Assembly: GCF_030247195.1 (NCBI RefSeq) | Contig: NC_080670.1 | Span: forward strand, 32,226,497 to 32,290,496 | DNA length: 64,000 nt | Source: Topomyia yanbarensis | Lineage: Eukaryota; Arthropoda; Insecta; Diptera; Culicidae | Direction of reading: 5' to 3' | Shown: piece after piece, positions 10,420-23,000 of the stretch | Numbering within the stretch: the stretch's first letter is position 1 | Layout of the letters: every line of letters starts with the position of its first letter | Notes under the pieces: generated by a model | What the model was told of the DNA's origin: nothing | Databases searched by the model: none | Seen by the model: the letters and a program-made list of their open reading frames with translations, nothing else | Translations under genes and position numbers: made by a program

Positions 10420-11925
10420 CTAGGAGAGGAATTCCACGAAGATCCGTCCGAAAATCTTTAAAAACGTGACCGACCATCTTAGATTCCAATGAAACTTTAC
10501 ACGTTTCACCGTCATGCAAGACTAAATATTTTCCACAGGTAAGAAGATTATTTTGACTCAAGAGCAGCTTTTCAAAAGGGCGTAAACGTTTCTACGTGTA
10601 TGAATTTCAATTGTTTTTGTCCGATTACTGTATTTTGTACAGCAAAACTATCTGAGAACGAGTTATAGGGAATGAATACTTCTGTCTGAAAAAAATATAC
10701 ACTGAAAAAAATGTCATTTTTCAAAAAAACAAAAATTTATGATAATTTAAATTGCAAAAAAACCCATTTTTTAAATTTTTTATATTTTGTTACCAAAAAC
10801 CTAAAGAGAAAAGAAACATTTTGAATGTGATTGCATGATGGAGAAAAAATCGGTAAAAAAGTTTTCCTAACAATAACTTCGTACATGTTTTTAAATTTCA
10901 TACTAATAGACATACAAAATTGTAATTCTATTACAGAATATAATTCTAAGCACCATTTAAAATCAAAATGCATTTAACAAAAATCTTCCAAAATGCGATA
11001 GTTTTCGAGATATTTGAAATTTTGCTCCTTCAAAAACAATTAATTCGTGTAATTATGCTCTTTTTAAAGGTTATTCGCGTTACCCCATCAAAAAATGTCA
11101 AAAATTTAATGTTTATCGTTTTAAAGACGTAAAAGCAACTTTTTTAGTGTATTTGGATCCTGGAGAAGCTTTCAATAAAAAAGTTTTCCTAACAACAACT
11201 TTTGACATTTTTTTATAATTCTTACTATTTGCAGTCAAAAATACAATTTTCTTTTTGAATATGATTCTAAACGCCATTTTAAATCGAAATGCTCTTACAA
11301 AAATTTTCTGAAATGTAGTAGTTCTCGAGATATTTTAACTTTTATTTTAACAACACAATTATTTTGTTTTATTACGACCTTTTCATAAATTAGTCGCGTT
11401 TCTCCATCAACAGTAATAGGTTTTTCAAAAGGCCCGTAAACTTTCCTGCAACTTTCTCTTTGACATCAAGGCGATGTTGTGAAACATTTGAAAGTTACAT
11501 GAAAACAACCAACATATGATTCAGCTATATAGTCTAATCAACAGACCCTATGGTTGAAATATATTTTGGTTGCTTTCATGTAACTTTCTAACCCTTTCGC
11601 AATTTAAATTTTATCATAAATTTTTGTTTTTTTTTTAAATGACACAACATTTTTTCAAGTGTATATTTTTTTCGGACAGAAGTATTCATTCCCTGTAACT
11701 TGTTCTCAGATAGTTTTGCTGTATAAAATACAGTAATCGAACAAAAAAAATTTGAAATTCATGCACGTAGAAACGTTTACGCCCTTTTGAAAAATTACTC
11801 TTGTATCAAAATATTCCAATTGGCAGAGAATATCATGGAGATTCATACGGCGAACACACCTGCAAAGTTTCGTTCGAATCGACGATGGTCATATTTTGCG
11901 GTCGGCCGGTTTCTCATGGAATCCC
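10420..11925. mobile_element. foldback element with about 330-bp imperfect inverted arms
   Basis: The left arm (about 10420-10755) is an inverted copy of the right arm (about 11600-11925). Matching landmarks include AAAAGGGCGTAAACGTTTCT at 10575 against its reverse complement near 11765, and the CAGCAAAACTATCTGAGAAC block. Similarity weakens outward. No transposase is encoded. No clean target-site duplication was identified, so the exact ends are uncertain. Confidence 0.65.
10856..11415. repeat. two direct repeats of about 320 bp inside the foldback
   Basis: AAAGTTTTCCTAACAATAAC at about 10858 recurs at about 11180, followed in both by a block with CGAGATATTT and then TTCGCGTTACCCCATCA (or CGCGTTTCTCCATCA). 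The period is about 322 bp and the copies are diverged. Confidence 0.6.
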
Positions 11926-12960
11926 TCAGGAAGCAATTTGAGTTATTGCTAAATCGGTCTGTCAGTTACTGATGAGACGAAGTCGAATCATTGAAGTGCT
12001 GCTTATTATTCAATAGTCTACATCAACATTGGAAACAAATCTACATTATCATAGGAAACAAATTCGCAAACGCAATTTACAATGGTTCCTGTGTTTATGC
12101 TCCGTCATTAATGTAGAACTAAACTTCAGCGGGTCTCAAGGGACTTCGATGTGATCCTTAGTACTAAATGACATGCTCCGTCACTGACGCGGCATCAAAC
12201 CCAATTTGAAAAAATTCTAAATTGTCAGCACTACATTGCCTCGCTCGTTGCAGAAACCAATCTCTGATTAGGCTAATGTTCCAAGCGTCTTTAGTGACCG
12301 ATCATCTTGTTTAACCCTCTACTCTTCAACTTTACAGCTAAGGTCGTTTGAGATTAGTGAGAGACTGTGTTTCAACTTCTCACCACCGAACGGCCGCCGC
12401 ACATGACCATGAGAAGCAAAACATACCAGCTAGCGTCGTCACCTCTCCCACCGCGTTTGTGCAGCTTCAGCTGAGCTCTGATATCACTCGTACAGCAGCG
12501 GGGCCTGTTCTTTCAATTTAGCGAATCACACATTTGAAGCATTTATCCATTCTAAATTTGTTGCCATTCTGCACGCACCCATACGTACGCACTAACCAAT
12601 GCGAGTCGGGCAGGCTGACGCGCCGACCAAATATCAGTTCCACCCGACCGGCATCGGTCACCCGGTGCACCTGCACAAAATATAGCGAACAAAACAACTG
12701 CGAAACAAATCGTGGCTCATAAATTTGGCTACTTGTTTTTTTCCTTATCCCCGCAGTAGCACAAACACAAACAAGTTAAGTTACATTAATCATTATTTTT
12801 CGGTATTGACGCGTTTGTTTTTTATTTTTGTTCCATTATACATATTTGATCGCACCAATTCGCTGCGCGAGAGTATCGTATGTCGGAACGAACACTCTCT
12901 GGAGGAGGACACAATCAACCTTCGTCCGGCGCAGCAAAGAACGGAGTAAGCTTCGTAACG
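11926..12960. other. intergenic, upstream of the single-exon GST
   Basis: No gene seen. It contains a decayed hammerhead-like core on the + strand (CTGATGA at 11969-11975, GAC GAA GTC, GAAT). The 12300-12960 part is less AT-rich and looks unique, so it probably holds the GST regulatory region. Confidence 0.4.
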
Positions 12961-12970
12961 TTCAGTTAGT
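12961..12970 (+). promoter_or_regulatory. candidate initiator for the single-exon GST
   Basis: TTCAGTTAGT contains the insect initiator TCAGTT, with the A at 12964, 71 nt before the ATG. No TATA box was seen at the usual distance. This is a motif match only. Confidence 0.3.
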
Positions 12971-13034
12971 TCTCGGATCACTATCGCTGAACAGGTTATT
13001 TGGTGCTAATTTGAATCCTGTTATAAACAAAAAA

Positions 13035-13658
13035 ATGAAACTGTACTACCTACCGAGTTCGGCTCCGTCGCGAGCTGTCCAGATGACTGCGCTGGCCGTC
13101 GGAGTAGAGTTGGAACTGACGGAGCTAAATGTGACAAAGGGTGAACCTCGCCGACCGGACTATGACCGCATCAACCCGCAGTACAGCATTCCAACGCTAA
13201 AGGATAAGGATCTGGTGCTGTGGGAAAGTCGTGCCATTCAAATCTACCTGGTGGATCAGTACGGACAGAATGACAACCTCTACCCGAAGGATCCCGCCAA
13301 GCGGGCAAAGGTCAATGAGAGGATGTTTTTCGATGCGTGTATTCTTTATCACCGCTTCGCCGAGTACTACCACGAGCAGGTTTTTGGTGGCTTGGAAGGT
13401 GATCTCAAGAAACTGGGTGCGCTGGAGCATGCCATGAGAATGTTGGACCTGTTTCTGGAGGGACAACCTTACGTAACGGGGCAAACGGTGACCATTGTCG
13501 ACCTAAGCATACTGGCGACGGTGGCGACGATGAAGGCGCTGGGATTCGACCTGGAGCGTTATCATAACGTGAGCGAGTGGTACAAACACATGAACAATGT
13601 CACCCCGGGAGCGCAGATTAACGAGGAAGGGGCCAAGGCTTTCGGCACATTTAGCTAG
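13035..13658 (+). CDS. delta-class glutathione S-transferase, complete single exon
   Basis: 207 codons from an ATG in good insect context (AAAAAATGAAA) to TAG at 13656-13658. The frame is open further upstream, but homology to GSTs begins exactly at MKLYYLPSSAPSRAVQM. The N-terminal thioredoxin fold carries the delta-class catalytic Ser9 (LPSSAP), NPQYSIPTL (cis-Pro), and LWESRAI with the Glu-Ser glutathione contact. The helical domain has LYPKDPAKRAKVNERMFFD and the N-capping box VTIVDLS. Length is normal for the class (about 205-215). Cytosolic; conjugates glutathione to electrophiles and may serve insecticide detoxification (family knowledge). Unlike the GSTD1 exons it needs no splicing. 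It is convergent with the cadherin gene, whose stop lies 347 bp away. The numbered GSTD paralogue cannot be assigned from sequence alone. Confidence 0.95.
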   Translation: MKLYYLPSSAPSRAVQMTALAVGVELELTELNVTKGEPRRPDYDRINPQYSIPTLKDKDLVLWESRAIQIYLVDQYGQNDNLYPKDPAKRAKVNERMFFDACILYHRFAEYYHEQVFGGLEGDLKKLGALEHAMRMLDLFLEGQPYVTGQTVTIVDLSILATVATMKALGFDLERYHNVSEWYKHMNNVTPGAQINEEGAKAFGTFS

Positions 13659-13690
13659 CCGTGAAAAACGGTATGCTACTGTTTAAAATT

Positions 13691-13696
13691 ATTAAA
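13691..13696 (+). terminator. candidate poly(A) signal of the single-exon GST
   Basis: ATTAAA, the common AATAAA variant, 33 nt after the stop. Confidence 0.4.
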
Positions 13697-13706
13697 AAAA
13701 TGTGAT

Positions 13707-13712
13707 TTTATT
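13707..13712 (-). terminator. candidate poly(A) signal of the cadherin gene
   Basis: AATAAA on the minus strand (TTTATT on +), 294 nt beyond the cadherin stop and 49 nt from the GST stop. If both signals are used, the two convergent 3' UTRs overlap by a few tens of bases. Confidence 0.45.
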
Positions 13713-14005
13713 TACAGCTTATCTTTGTCACTGGTTTCATCGATTGCACTTCGAAGTCACACTCGTCCCGTCTGGCATAATCGCACTCTCTCTCTGTCTC
13801 GTACACAATCTCAGCACACATGCTTAAACATTAGATAACAAATAATACTTTTTCTCTGCTGCGGCGAAAATTGGCTTGCGTCAGCAGTGCGTTTTGTTTA
13901 AAATTTTTGGTTCCTCCTATCGGCTATTCTGTACAGCTGGCTGTGGCGGGGGTGGCACCGGTGATGGTGGCTCCCCCGGCAGGGTGGGGGAGCGTTCCCG
14001 TCTCG

Positions 14006-14060
14006 TCATAGACTCGTGTTGGACGTCAGTGAATCCTTCAGCGAATCTTCGTAGCTATCA
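14006..14060 (-). CDS. cadherin last exon (C-terminus and stop)
   Basis: The acceptor ...TTATCATTCAAG precedes T GAT AGC TAC. Phase matches the donor of the previous exon. It encodes SDSYEDSLKDSLTSNTSL and a TGA at 14006-14008. The acidic-Ser stretch and final T-S-L fit a PDZ-domain ligand. Confidence 0.7.
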
Positions 14061-17000
14061 CTTGAATGATAAAATAGAAAAGAAAAAAATTAATCTTTGG
14101 TAGCTAAACGAACACTAACACTGACACGCACCTATTGTTTTCATCATTGCCCGGCGGAACGGGAACCGCCGACTCGGTACTGATGTTGGTCACGAATTGT
14201 CGGTGAAAGTTCGGGTGGAAGATTGAGTTTTTCAGATCCGCCCGGGTTATCACCGGCTGTATGTCGACTCGGGCAATCGGTCGGCTGATGCTGCCACCAA
14301 GGCTACTGCCGGTGTTATTGTTGTTGGCGTTGTTGTTGTTGTTGTTGCTATTGTTGTTATTGGCACCGCCCAGAGTTGAGACGGTGTTGCGCATACCCGT
14401 CGCCCGGACGTCCTGGGATCCGTTCGCACCGCTTAGGTTCGGCAGCGGAATTAGGCTGTAAAATGAGGTCGGGTTTTTGGTGGATCGGAGTCTTTTTGGT
14501 TTTTTTTTTGAGTCATTTAAACGGGCGGGAGGATGCTCCTTCCGACTAATTAATTAATGTTAATTAGCCTGTTATTTGTTGGTTAGTTTGAGCGAGATTT
14601 TTGTACTGGTTAATTGTATAATGACATCATAAATACATGCAGGATTATTATTAGACATTAATGTTTTACTTTGTACCATGATTCTAAACTACACTAAAAG
14701 TTTGAGGCCGTCAAAAATAATAGTTTTCACACCTCAACTGCATCTGAATAATTTTCTAGCTACACCGAAACGGAAATCTAAATCACGTATAAGCGAAAAT
14801 GCTACGCAAGCTACACTTCTGTAAAACTTATCCTTATCCAAAAACAGCTTCGATTCTATCATGCAATATTTCACGCAAGTATCGTACACAAGTACTATTA
14901 AACACCATCTGCTGGTCGTTCACTAAAGTAATCTCTCTGGAGTTGGGAATGAACCAGTTGTCAAGAGAGAGAGAGAGAGAGAGAGAAAATAAGAAATGCA
15001 AAACTCGCTCCTGCAACTCGCCTGTTTCGATCCAATAAGAACTAATCTCAATTACGTTACACTACACTCAAAATTGAAAATTGCGACAAAAATGTTGATG
15101 GTAAATACTGTTATTTTTCATTTGTTTTTATTGCATCGATTTTGTTTTGGCTATTTTCGGGAAATTGATGACTAAGAGAAACGCAAGATATGAAAATTGG
15201 AAGGTAGAAAGCTATTCTAAAACGAAATAATTATAAACTTGGGACGGAGAGATAGTGGTTAATATGAGCACGATCGAAAAGAATTGTGAAGAATATTTTG
15301 CCTTCTGCTTGCTAGGAGTTGGGAATGTCACTAATTTAGTGTCGGATTCTGATGAGACGAAGTGGAATCGCAAATTCTCTAACTAAATTTAACTTCGTAA
15401 TATTTCTAGACGAAGACATGCGACCCTCAGTGAAATTGTAAAACGAGAAGTTTTAGACAAGTTTGCTGAAGACATGCAAGCTCTATCTGTCATACTTTTC
15501 ATTTTGCAAGCAATTTGAAGTCAAGGTTTAGGGTGTTTTTTAGTGTTTCGTAGAAAAACTGTATTATTCGTATAACGTAAAACTGAAGCAGTCTTCAGAT
15601 AACTTTAAGATTATTTCGGGATGAAGATATCTATTATTGTTGAAAAGTTATTCGCCTAAAATAGGATATCAAAATCACTGATTCAAGCCAACGAAAGATT
15701 ATTCTTTATCAGTTAAATCTAGGGTCCTGATTCAAGGTATAATTAAGCCAAACATAGCGCTTACATTTTTTTTTTACAAAATTTATTGCAAAAAACTATT
15801 TGTGATATTATATGTACTTATACCTTTTCAATAATAGAGAGTTTTGTTAGAATAAAATGCTCGTCCTAAAAAACTCTGAAAATCTTCTTATGTGTATGTA
15901 TGCAAAAAATAAAAACAGCAAACAGTATGTATTAAAAATAATATTAAAACATTATTTAAAAATTTGCTCTTTGAAAGACTGTTCTATTATTTTAAATGGT
16001 AGAGTGGTTCTAAATTTATTAAAGTCACGAAATTAAATTTCGAGTTTCGCAGTCTTTCAGAAATTTGAAACTTTTATATTTGATTTTTGTGTTTCTTATT
16101 CATCTCGTCAGTAACTAACACCAACTGGGTGTCTGGTAAGACGATGTATCTAAGGTTGTACCCATGTTAGCACTAGTTAGACACAAAAAAAATCCAAACA
16201 GTTCACACGACCCATGTGAACGCATAAAGCAACTGGATTGTCCTGTGATTTGTCCCGGAAAACAAATACAGAAGCTCTGGTTGGCTGACGAGAAAGGGAA
16301 AACGAACTCTTGTCTTTTGGAAAGGGAACCAAACGCCTGGCATTATTTATTTATTTATTTATTTCCATTTTTCATCTGACCCATGTTGGTCTACATGAAA
16401 TTTAATGTTGTTGTTTGGGAAAAGCCCATTTCAAGGTTCACTTCAGAAGCAGACCTCGAATGCGCGTAAAAACCCATAATCTTTTCGCATGTTTTTCCTA
16501 CAATAACAATGAACTGACATTACAAATTAACAAAATTACATACAAGGTATACAGCATTTCAATAACATTACAGAAATATTTTCACATAATCTTATAAGCT
16601 AAGTCAATCTCCTAAGTCTATTCTTGAAAACATCACTAGAAACATAAAAATCGAAATGGTCATACACACTATTGAAAACATTACACATCGCCCTTATAGG
16701 TTCGTTCTGACCGTACTCGGTGCGCTGAAAGTCTAGTCTTAAAAAGTTACGTGATCTAAGGTTTCTGGGGGGTACGTTAATGTTGATTTGTGAGAGAATA
16801 TCTGGGGCATCCATTTGGCCAGTCAATATTTTCCCAATAAATATCGCTCTGGATGTATTTCGCCTTTTTGCCAGAGTTTCCATATCGAGCAGACGACAGC
16901 GATCAATGTATGGTGGTAGCTCTATTGGGTTACGCCACGGCAAAGTTCTAAGAGCAAAGCGGAGGAATCTTGCTTGTACTGCTTCAATTATGTTAGTCCA

Positions 17001-20000
17001 AATGCTCGTATAAGGACACCAAATGGCTGCGGAAGCTTCCAGGACAGACCGAACAAGTGAAAAATACAATGCCCGCAGATAATATGGATCAGTAAACTCG
17101 TTGGCGATTCTTATTATGAAGCCAAGGTTTCTATTTCCCTGCGCTATAACGTGACAGTAATGGTTTCTGAATGTCAGTTGCGAGTCCTGGAGTACACCAA
17201 GGTCTCTGATAACTGACACTCTCTCTAGCAATTGGCCGGCGATGTTGTAGCTCCAGAGAATTGGATTTTTTCTGCGCGTGAAAGATATTATAGAGCATTT
17301 GGACACACTGAGAGCCAACAAGTTGCGATAACACCAGTTACAGAAAGCATCTAGAGTTTGAGATCATCAGCATATATGAGTTTGCACCCTGGGGGTATAA
17401 CATAGCAGACGTCGTTGAAGAATAAAGAAAAAAGCAACGGTCCGAGATTGCTCCCTTGAGGTACACCTGACAAGTTGATGAAGCTATATGACACGTTACT
17501 TCCTAATTTCACAGACAGAGAACGATCTACGAGATATGATTTAAGCCATCCTGTAAAATTTGATGGAGCACCCAGTCGCTCGATCTTTGCCAGAAGAAGA
17601 GAGTGGTCTACACGATCGAAGGCAGCTTTAAGATCAGTGTATATAGTGTCTACTTGTGATCCATCTTCGATGTTTTTAATACAGTACGATGTAAATTGGG
17701 CTAGATTGGTGGTTGTTGACCTGCCTGCAAAAAAACCATGTTGGTCCTTCGATATGTATGCTTTGGTCTCACGAAAGAGCATATTTCCTACTAGGATCTC
17801 ATACAACTTTGATCCAGCGCAGAGCGAGGTTATACCACGATAGTTCGCAACATTTTGCTTATCACCTTTTTTAAAAACGGGAAACATTACTGATTTTTTC
17901 CAACACATGGGAAACACTGATTGCGACAGTGATTGGTTGAAGATTAGTCGTAAAGGTGTACACAATGCGCTTGCGCATTTTTTCAGTATAATGGAAGGAA
18001 TCCCATCTGGCCCCACCGATGTAGAGGACTTTAACTTGCTTATGGCAGCCATAATGTCTTCGTCAGTAAATTGAATGTTTTTAAAATTGATTACATCGCG
18101 AGGGACATCTTGAAGGCCACAGTCCACCTGAGTTGAGCTAGCCGATTCATTTTTAAACACACTCGAGAAATGTTTTGCGAACAAATTACAGATACCGCTG
18201 GGAGTATTGGACGTTTCACCTGCGAGGAACATACTGGAAGGAAGCCCATTTTCTTTACGTTTCCCATTTACAAAGGACCAAAACTGTTTTGGGTTTCGTT
18301 TTAGGTTCGATTGGGTTTGTGCTACGTGTCTTGAGTAGAGAAAGCGGTTATATGTTTTGTAGCTGTTACTGGCTATAGTGAACTCCCTTTTTGTGATTGG
18401 GTTTCTTCGAATAGTGTAATGTCGAAGCGCAGCAGCTCGCAATCTTTTCAGTTTACGTAGCCGGTTGTTGGACCATGGTGGTTTTGATCGGGGACGAGGT
18501 GCAGGCACATGTATACTGAAAAGCTGTTTAAACACCAGTGAGAGTTTTTCTACGGCAGCATCTACATCGATCGCGAAATTCAAGAAAGTCTCCCAGTCGA
18601 TTGTTTGTAGTGAGTTATGAAGACTAGAGAAGTCAGTCTTCGAAAAGTTGAGCTCCCTTACATCCTCCATCTCGTCATAGAGAACCAGCTGCGGACAAAT
18701 CTGCGTTACCAGAAGTGGAGGATGATGTGCGTCTACAGCAACTAAAGGCTCAAGTGCCTCTGATACGGTACAGTTCATTGAAGCTTCTTCATTTATAAAC
18801 AGGAGGTCCAGGATTCGATTTCGCCTATTATTCACTGTAGACATTTGTCGCATGTTCAGTACAGACATTCCGTCCAGTAAGATAGTACTCGCCCTCGAAA
18901 AGGTTGATTCAGAAGGGTCTGGGAAAGCATACCCGGAGGGAGTGCTCTTCCAAAGAAGTCCAGGCTGGTTGTAATCACCAAATAGTAGATGTGCCGTGTT
19001 GGGTTGAATGGAAGTTGCAATGTCAAGTGCGGAGTCTATGTGCTTCTGAATAACTTCTACATCACTTGCGGAATCGGGAGGAATATATACAACACCCACA
19101 CAGAGATTAGTATAGGGGCCACGGATATTTACCCAGAGTTGTTCGAGATTGTGAGCGTCATTTTTGTGTTTGGATGAGAGTCGGTTGGAAACTGCAATGA
19201 GCACACCACCACCACGTTTCTTCCCTGCACTATTAGGATCGCGATCGTTACGATATACAGAGTACCTTGAGCCAAATAATTGGAGCGAGTTGATTTGATC
19301 ATTCAGCCACGTTTCGGTCAGAACAATAACATCGTTATCAACATCCGAAGCAGCGACGAACAGCTCATCAATTTTTGTGCGTAGCCCTCTCACGTTCTGA
19401 TAGTAGATTTTAAGATGTCCCTGCAAGTTTTCTCCTGACGGTTGAACGGTGGTAGATCGAGTGATTGTGGAAGCAAATGCCTGTAAATGGGGTGGGCTTT
19501 CAACGGGGGCAGCATCTGTATGTCCTACTTCGGAAGGACATATACATTCATTGTATTTACCTGAGGAAACGGATACAGGAATTCCATGTCCTTCGAGTTG
19601 GTCTGACTTGTTTAGAGCGTTGTTATCTGACCGGAAAAGGTTGATGTCGTGTCCTTCAAGTGCTGTGGTAGACGGGTGGGTGTCGGTGACGGAGTTGACC
19701 TGATTACGTATGTTGGCAGGCTGCAATGGTGGATCAAACTCAGGGGGCGCAGTATCTCGAGTAGCTTCGGGAGGACATATACCCTCTTTAGCTTTACCTG
19801 ACCGGGAAAGGTCTCCGCCATAACATCCAAGTTCCATGGCAAACAGATGGGAGTCGGTGGTGGAGTCAAGCTGATTTCGTTCGTTGGCAAGCTGCAATTG
19901 TAGACCAAATTCAGGGCGCGCAGTATCTCGAATAGCTTCGGGAGGACATATACCCTCCGTAGCTTTACCTGACCGGGAAAGGTCGCCGCCATAACATCCG

Positions 20001-23000
20001 AATTCCATGGCAAACAGATGCGAGTCGGTGATGGAGTCAAGCTGTTTCCGTTCGTTGGCAAACTGCAATTGTAGACCAGATTCAGGGCGCGCAGTATCTC
20101 GAATAGCTTCGGGAGGACATATACCCTCCTTAGCTTTACCTGACCGGGAAAGGTCGCTGCTATAACATCTATGTTCCGTGTCAATCATATGGGCGTCGGT
20201 GGCAGATTCTTGCTGATTACATCGGTCGGAAAACTGGGCGGCTTCGCCGTGTTGCGCTAGTTGCTATGTACTGTAGTCAATAATACGGCGTGACTTCCTA
20301 AGTCGAGTTTGATACAGGGGGCACTCAGAACTCCAGGAAGCATGATCAGTTGGCGTTTGATCTTCAGGATTTCTTGTCACATTTGCATTGTGACAATTAA
20401 TGCATTTTTGGATATCTGAGACACACTCTTTGTGCTCATGCCCTTCAGCGCAAATCGGACAGCATGGGGACTTCTTGCATGTGGCAGCTCTATGGCCGTA
20501 CTCCGAGCAGCGATAACAGCGGAGCACGTTTACACATTCAGAGATCTTGCAGCGCATCCAACCCAAGTTGACATGTTGTAGTTGCATCAGCTTTTCGAAT
20601 GTTTTAGCATCAGTTTCAATAATGGCAGACATCGGATTATCTGTGTGTTTTTCGTTTCGCACAATTCGTATCACCATCAGGTTGGCAGGCTGAGGAAAAT
20701 TATTTTGCTGAATTAGTTATTCCACGAAGTTTTCCGCAGTGATGTCGTCAGTAAAACCAGCAACTTTTACTCTGGGTTTTAGAGCTTTCTGGACGTCGCA
20801 TGCAATGTTAAGCAATGTTAAGTTTCCAAAAAAGGAAAATAGGTTTAAACCAATTTTATCAGGTAATTGTCATATTATTACTGTTAGCGAAGGGTCAAAA
20901 TGGAGTTGGACAGAACCGCGAAAAGAGGCATTTACGCGCATTCCGCGGGGGACAGAGAATCTCCTTCCAGCAATAACATCCCAGTTTGGTGCTAGTTTAG
21001 ATTTAGCATCTAATTGGTACCAAGATGGTGCTAGTTACTAATGTGGGGAATCCGAAACGCTAAATACAAACTTTATGTTAGGTTTTGTGCCGTTTAGCGC
21101 TAAAAAAACTGGTTGATCCCAAAAAAAATTTTTTTTTGCATAATAACTTCCGGCCACAATAAAAATGTTCATGCCATTTTATACAGACGCTGGCTCCAAA
21201 TACGGAAACATGTGTATGGCTTCTATAAATCAAGTAGAAACTGATTTTCGAAAAAAAAAATCTTCGAAAATGACGCGAATTAAAGTGCTTATCCAGAATT
21301 TTCAAAATAGATAGCTCGCAAAGGCTTTAGCATATCGAAGAAATTCCAGATACCAAAGTGGAGCTCAATCGGATATGATTAAGAGCATCACGACTGATTA
21401 TACATTTTGTGACATCGGAAATAAAATCATATGTCTTATGAAAACTTTTGAACACAAAACATAGTTTTTAATATCATATATCAATGATATTTTGTGCTAT
21501 TATATCTAATTAGGGAGTACAGAAACTGTAGTATGACATAAAAATTAAACATCCTGATACAAGACAACCACCTGTGCCTGCTATGTTATGTTCTTAGAGA
21601 CATTTGATCGCATATTTTATAAATTAACGTGATATTTCAGAACTTTAATGATAGTAGAAGGCTGACCAGAATATTTGATAAAAATCCAAATATGGTTGGT
21701 ATGTTCCCAAGGTAAAATCATTCTGGATTTGTTTCCTAGTTTTGATCAAATTTGTACATAGCAGTCGTTTGCTAGTAAATTGTGGAAAGGTAAAGAACCG
21801 TTACTCCTATTCCTACTCTGTGAATCATAGCTACTTCGTGGTGGTTGACTTGAAGTACTGTCGTGTCGCTTCGCTTGTGCATTGAAGGTAGGTATCTGAT
21901 CACCATAATCCAGCTTCAGCACATATGGAATCTAGTATAGATATGGTCTGCGAGATTCCCAGTATCAGTAGGATCGTGGTACTGGCCATGCAATTGTTCT
22001 GCATACTGAAAATTGGCTGCGTGGTGCGTTGAAAGAAGAGGCGCAAATTTTGTAGTACCAAGACAAAAAAATCTTTCAGTGTGGTCATGATAGATAAATT
22101 TATCATTTGTTTCGTATTCGCATAATTGAGTATAACAGCTATCAAGATCCTCGAGTACATAGGCTTCGAATCCGTTTCGTTTGATACTTGGAGTAGTTCT
22201 GCTTTCCAGATGTTCTCCACGGTATTAATGGATGATAATACGACAGGCCCAACAAATGCAAGCCTCAGTCATTGCTCAGATCACCCTACGTACGTATCAA
22301 GATCGGATCACTGGGTGTCAATACTGGGAACAGACTATAAGCTTGGTCATCAGCAGCGCAGAGTGGGACAGGTAGAAGATGCCAGTCTGCTTCTTTATCT
22401 CGTACAGATTAGAAGTCAAAAAGCGCACCGCTTGCGAACAGCATTCAAACGAAAAACATTACTCGCGCCGTTCTAACGTGTACGTGTAACTTACGGACAC
22501 TGCAAAGTTCCGTTGCCCCCATACGCGAGTGAAATGAGTGAACCACAAAATAAATTTCGCGCCCATTGCGGGAGAATACAATCCCGATAGACTTTTCGCA
22601 GAGCCATCCTAGACATGTAGTGCGCGAGGTGGAACCGTTGATTAAGGTGAAAATGGAACTCGTTCGAACAGAAGTTTCACACATACAGCTATATCACACG
22701 AGACAAGTAGTACAAATTACGTTCAACTCTTTTGCCGAGGCAGAACGCTTTGCAGCGACGAATAACATGCAACACGACGTCGAATATGGAAACGTCAAAA
22801 TCAAGATCCCCGTGTATATGAACCTTGATCTAACGGAAATTCGTCTGCTTGATTTTGGTCCGCATACTTGCGCGGATTTTATTACAAGATTAGAGAAGAT
22901 ATGGATACATGGAATCCGTCTCCACCGACACTTGGAGAAGCTTTTTCCCTGGCATTCTCAACCGTGTTCGAGTTGTTCAAATGCTAAACCAACCTATACC

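Larger units (their letters stand above)
16325..20815 (-). mobile_element. non-LTR retrotransposon (LINE), 5'-truncated and broken
   Basis: Minus-strand element with a gag-like ORF1 end (20264-20815), ORF2 with endonuclease and reverse transcriptase (16599-20188), and a 3' end in an AAAT-type short tandem repeat near 16340-16364. It lies inside the cadherin intron in the same orientation as the gene. Two lesions make it inactive: an in-frame stop in ORF1 and a frameshifting deletion just after the YADD motif. The clade (Jockey/CR1 type) is inferred from the zinc-knuckle ORF1 plus APE-RT ORF2. Confidence 0.9.

Noticed and set aside
12828..13034. Upstream 69-codon extension of the single-exon GST
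   Set aside because: Homology to GSTs starts exactly at the internal ATG with a good context, and the extension has no GST-like sequence.
14104..14394. Independent Asn-rich small gene
   Set aside because: Splice sites and phase show it is the tail exon of the cadherin.
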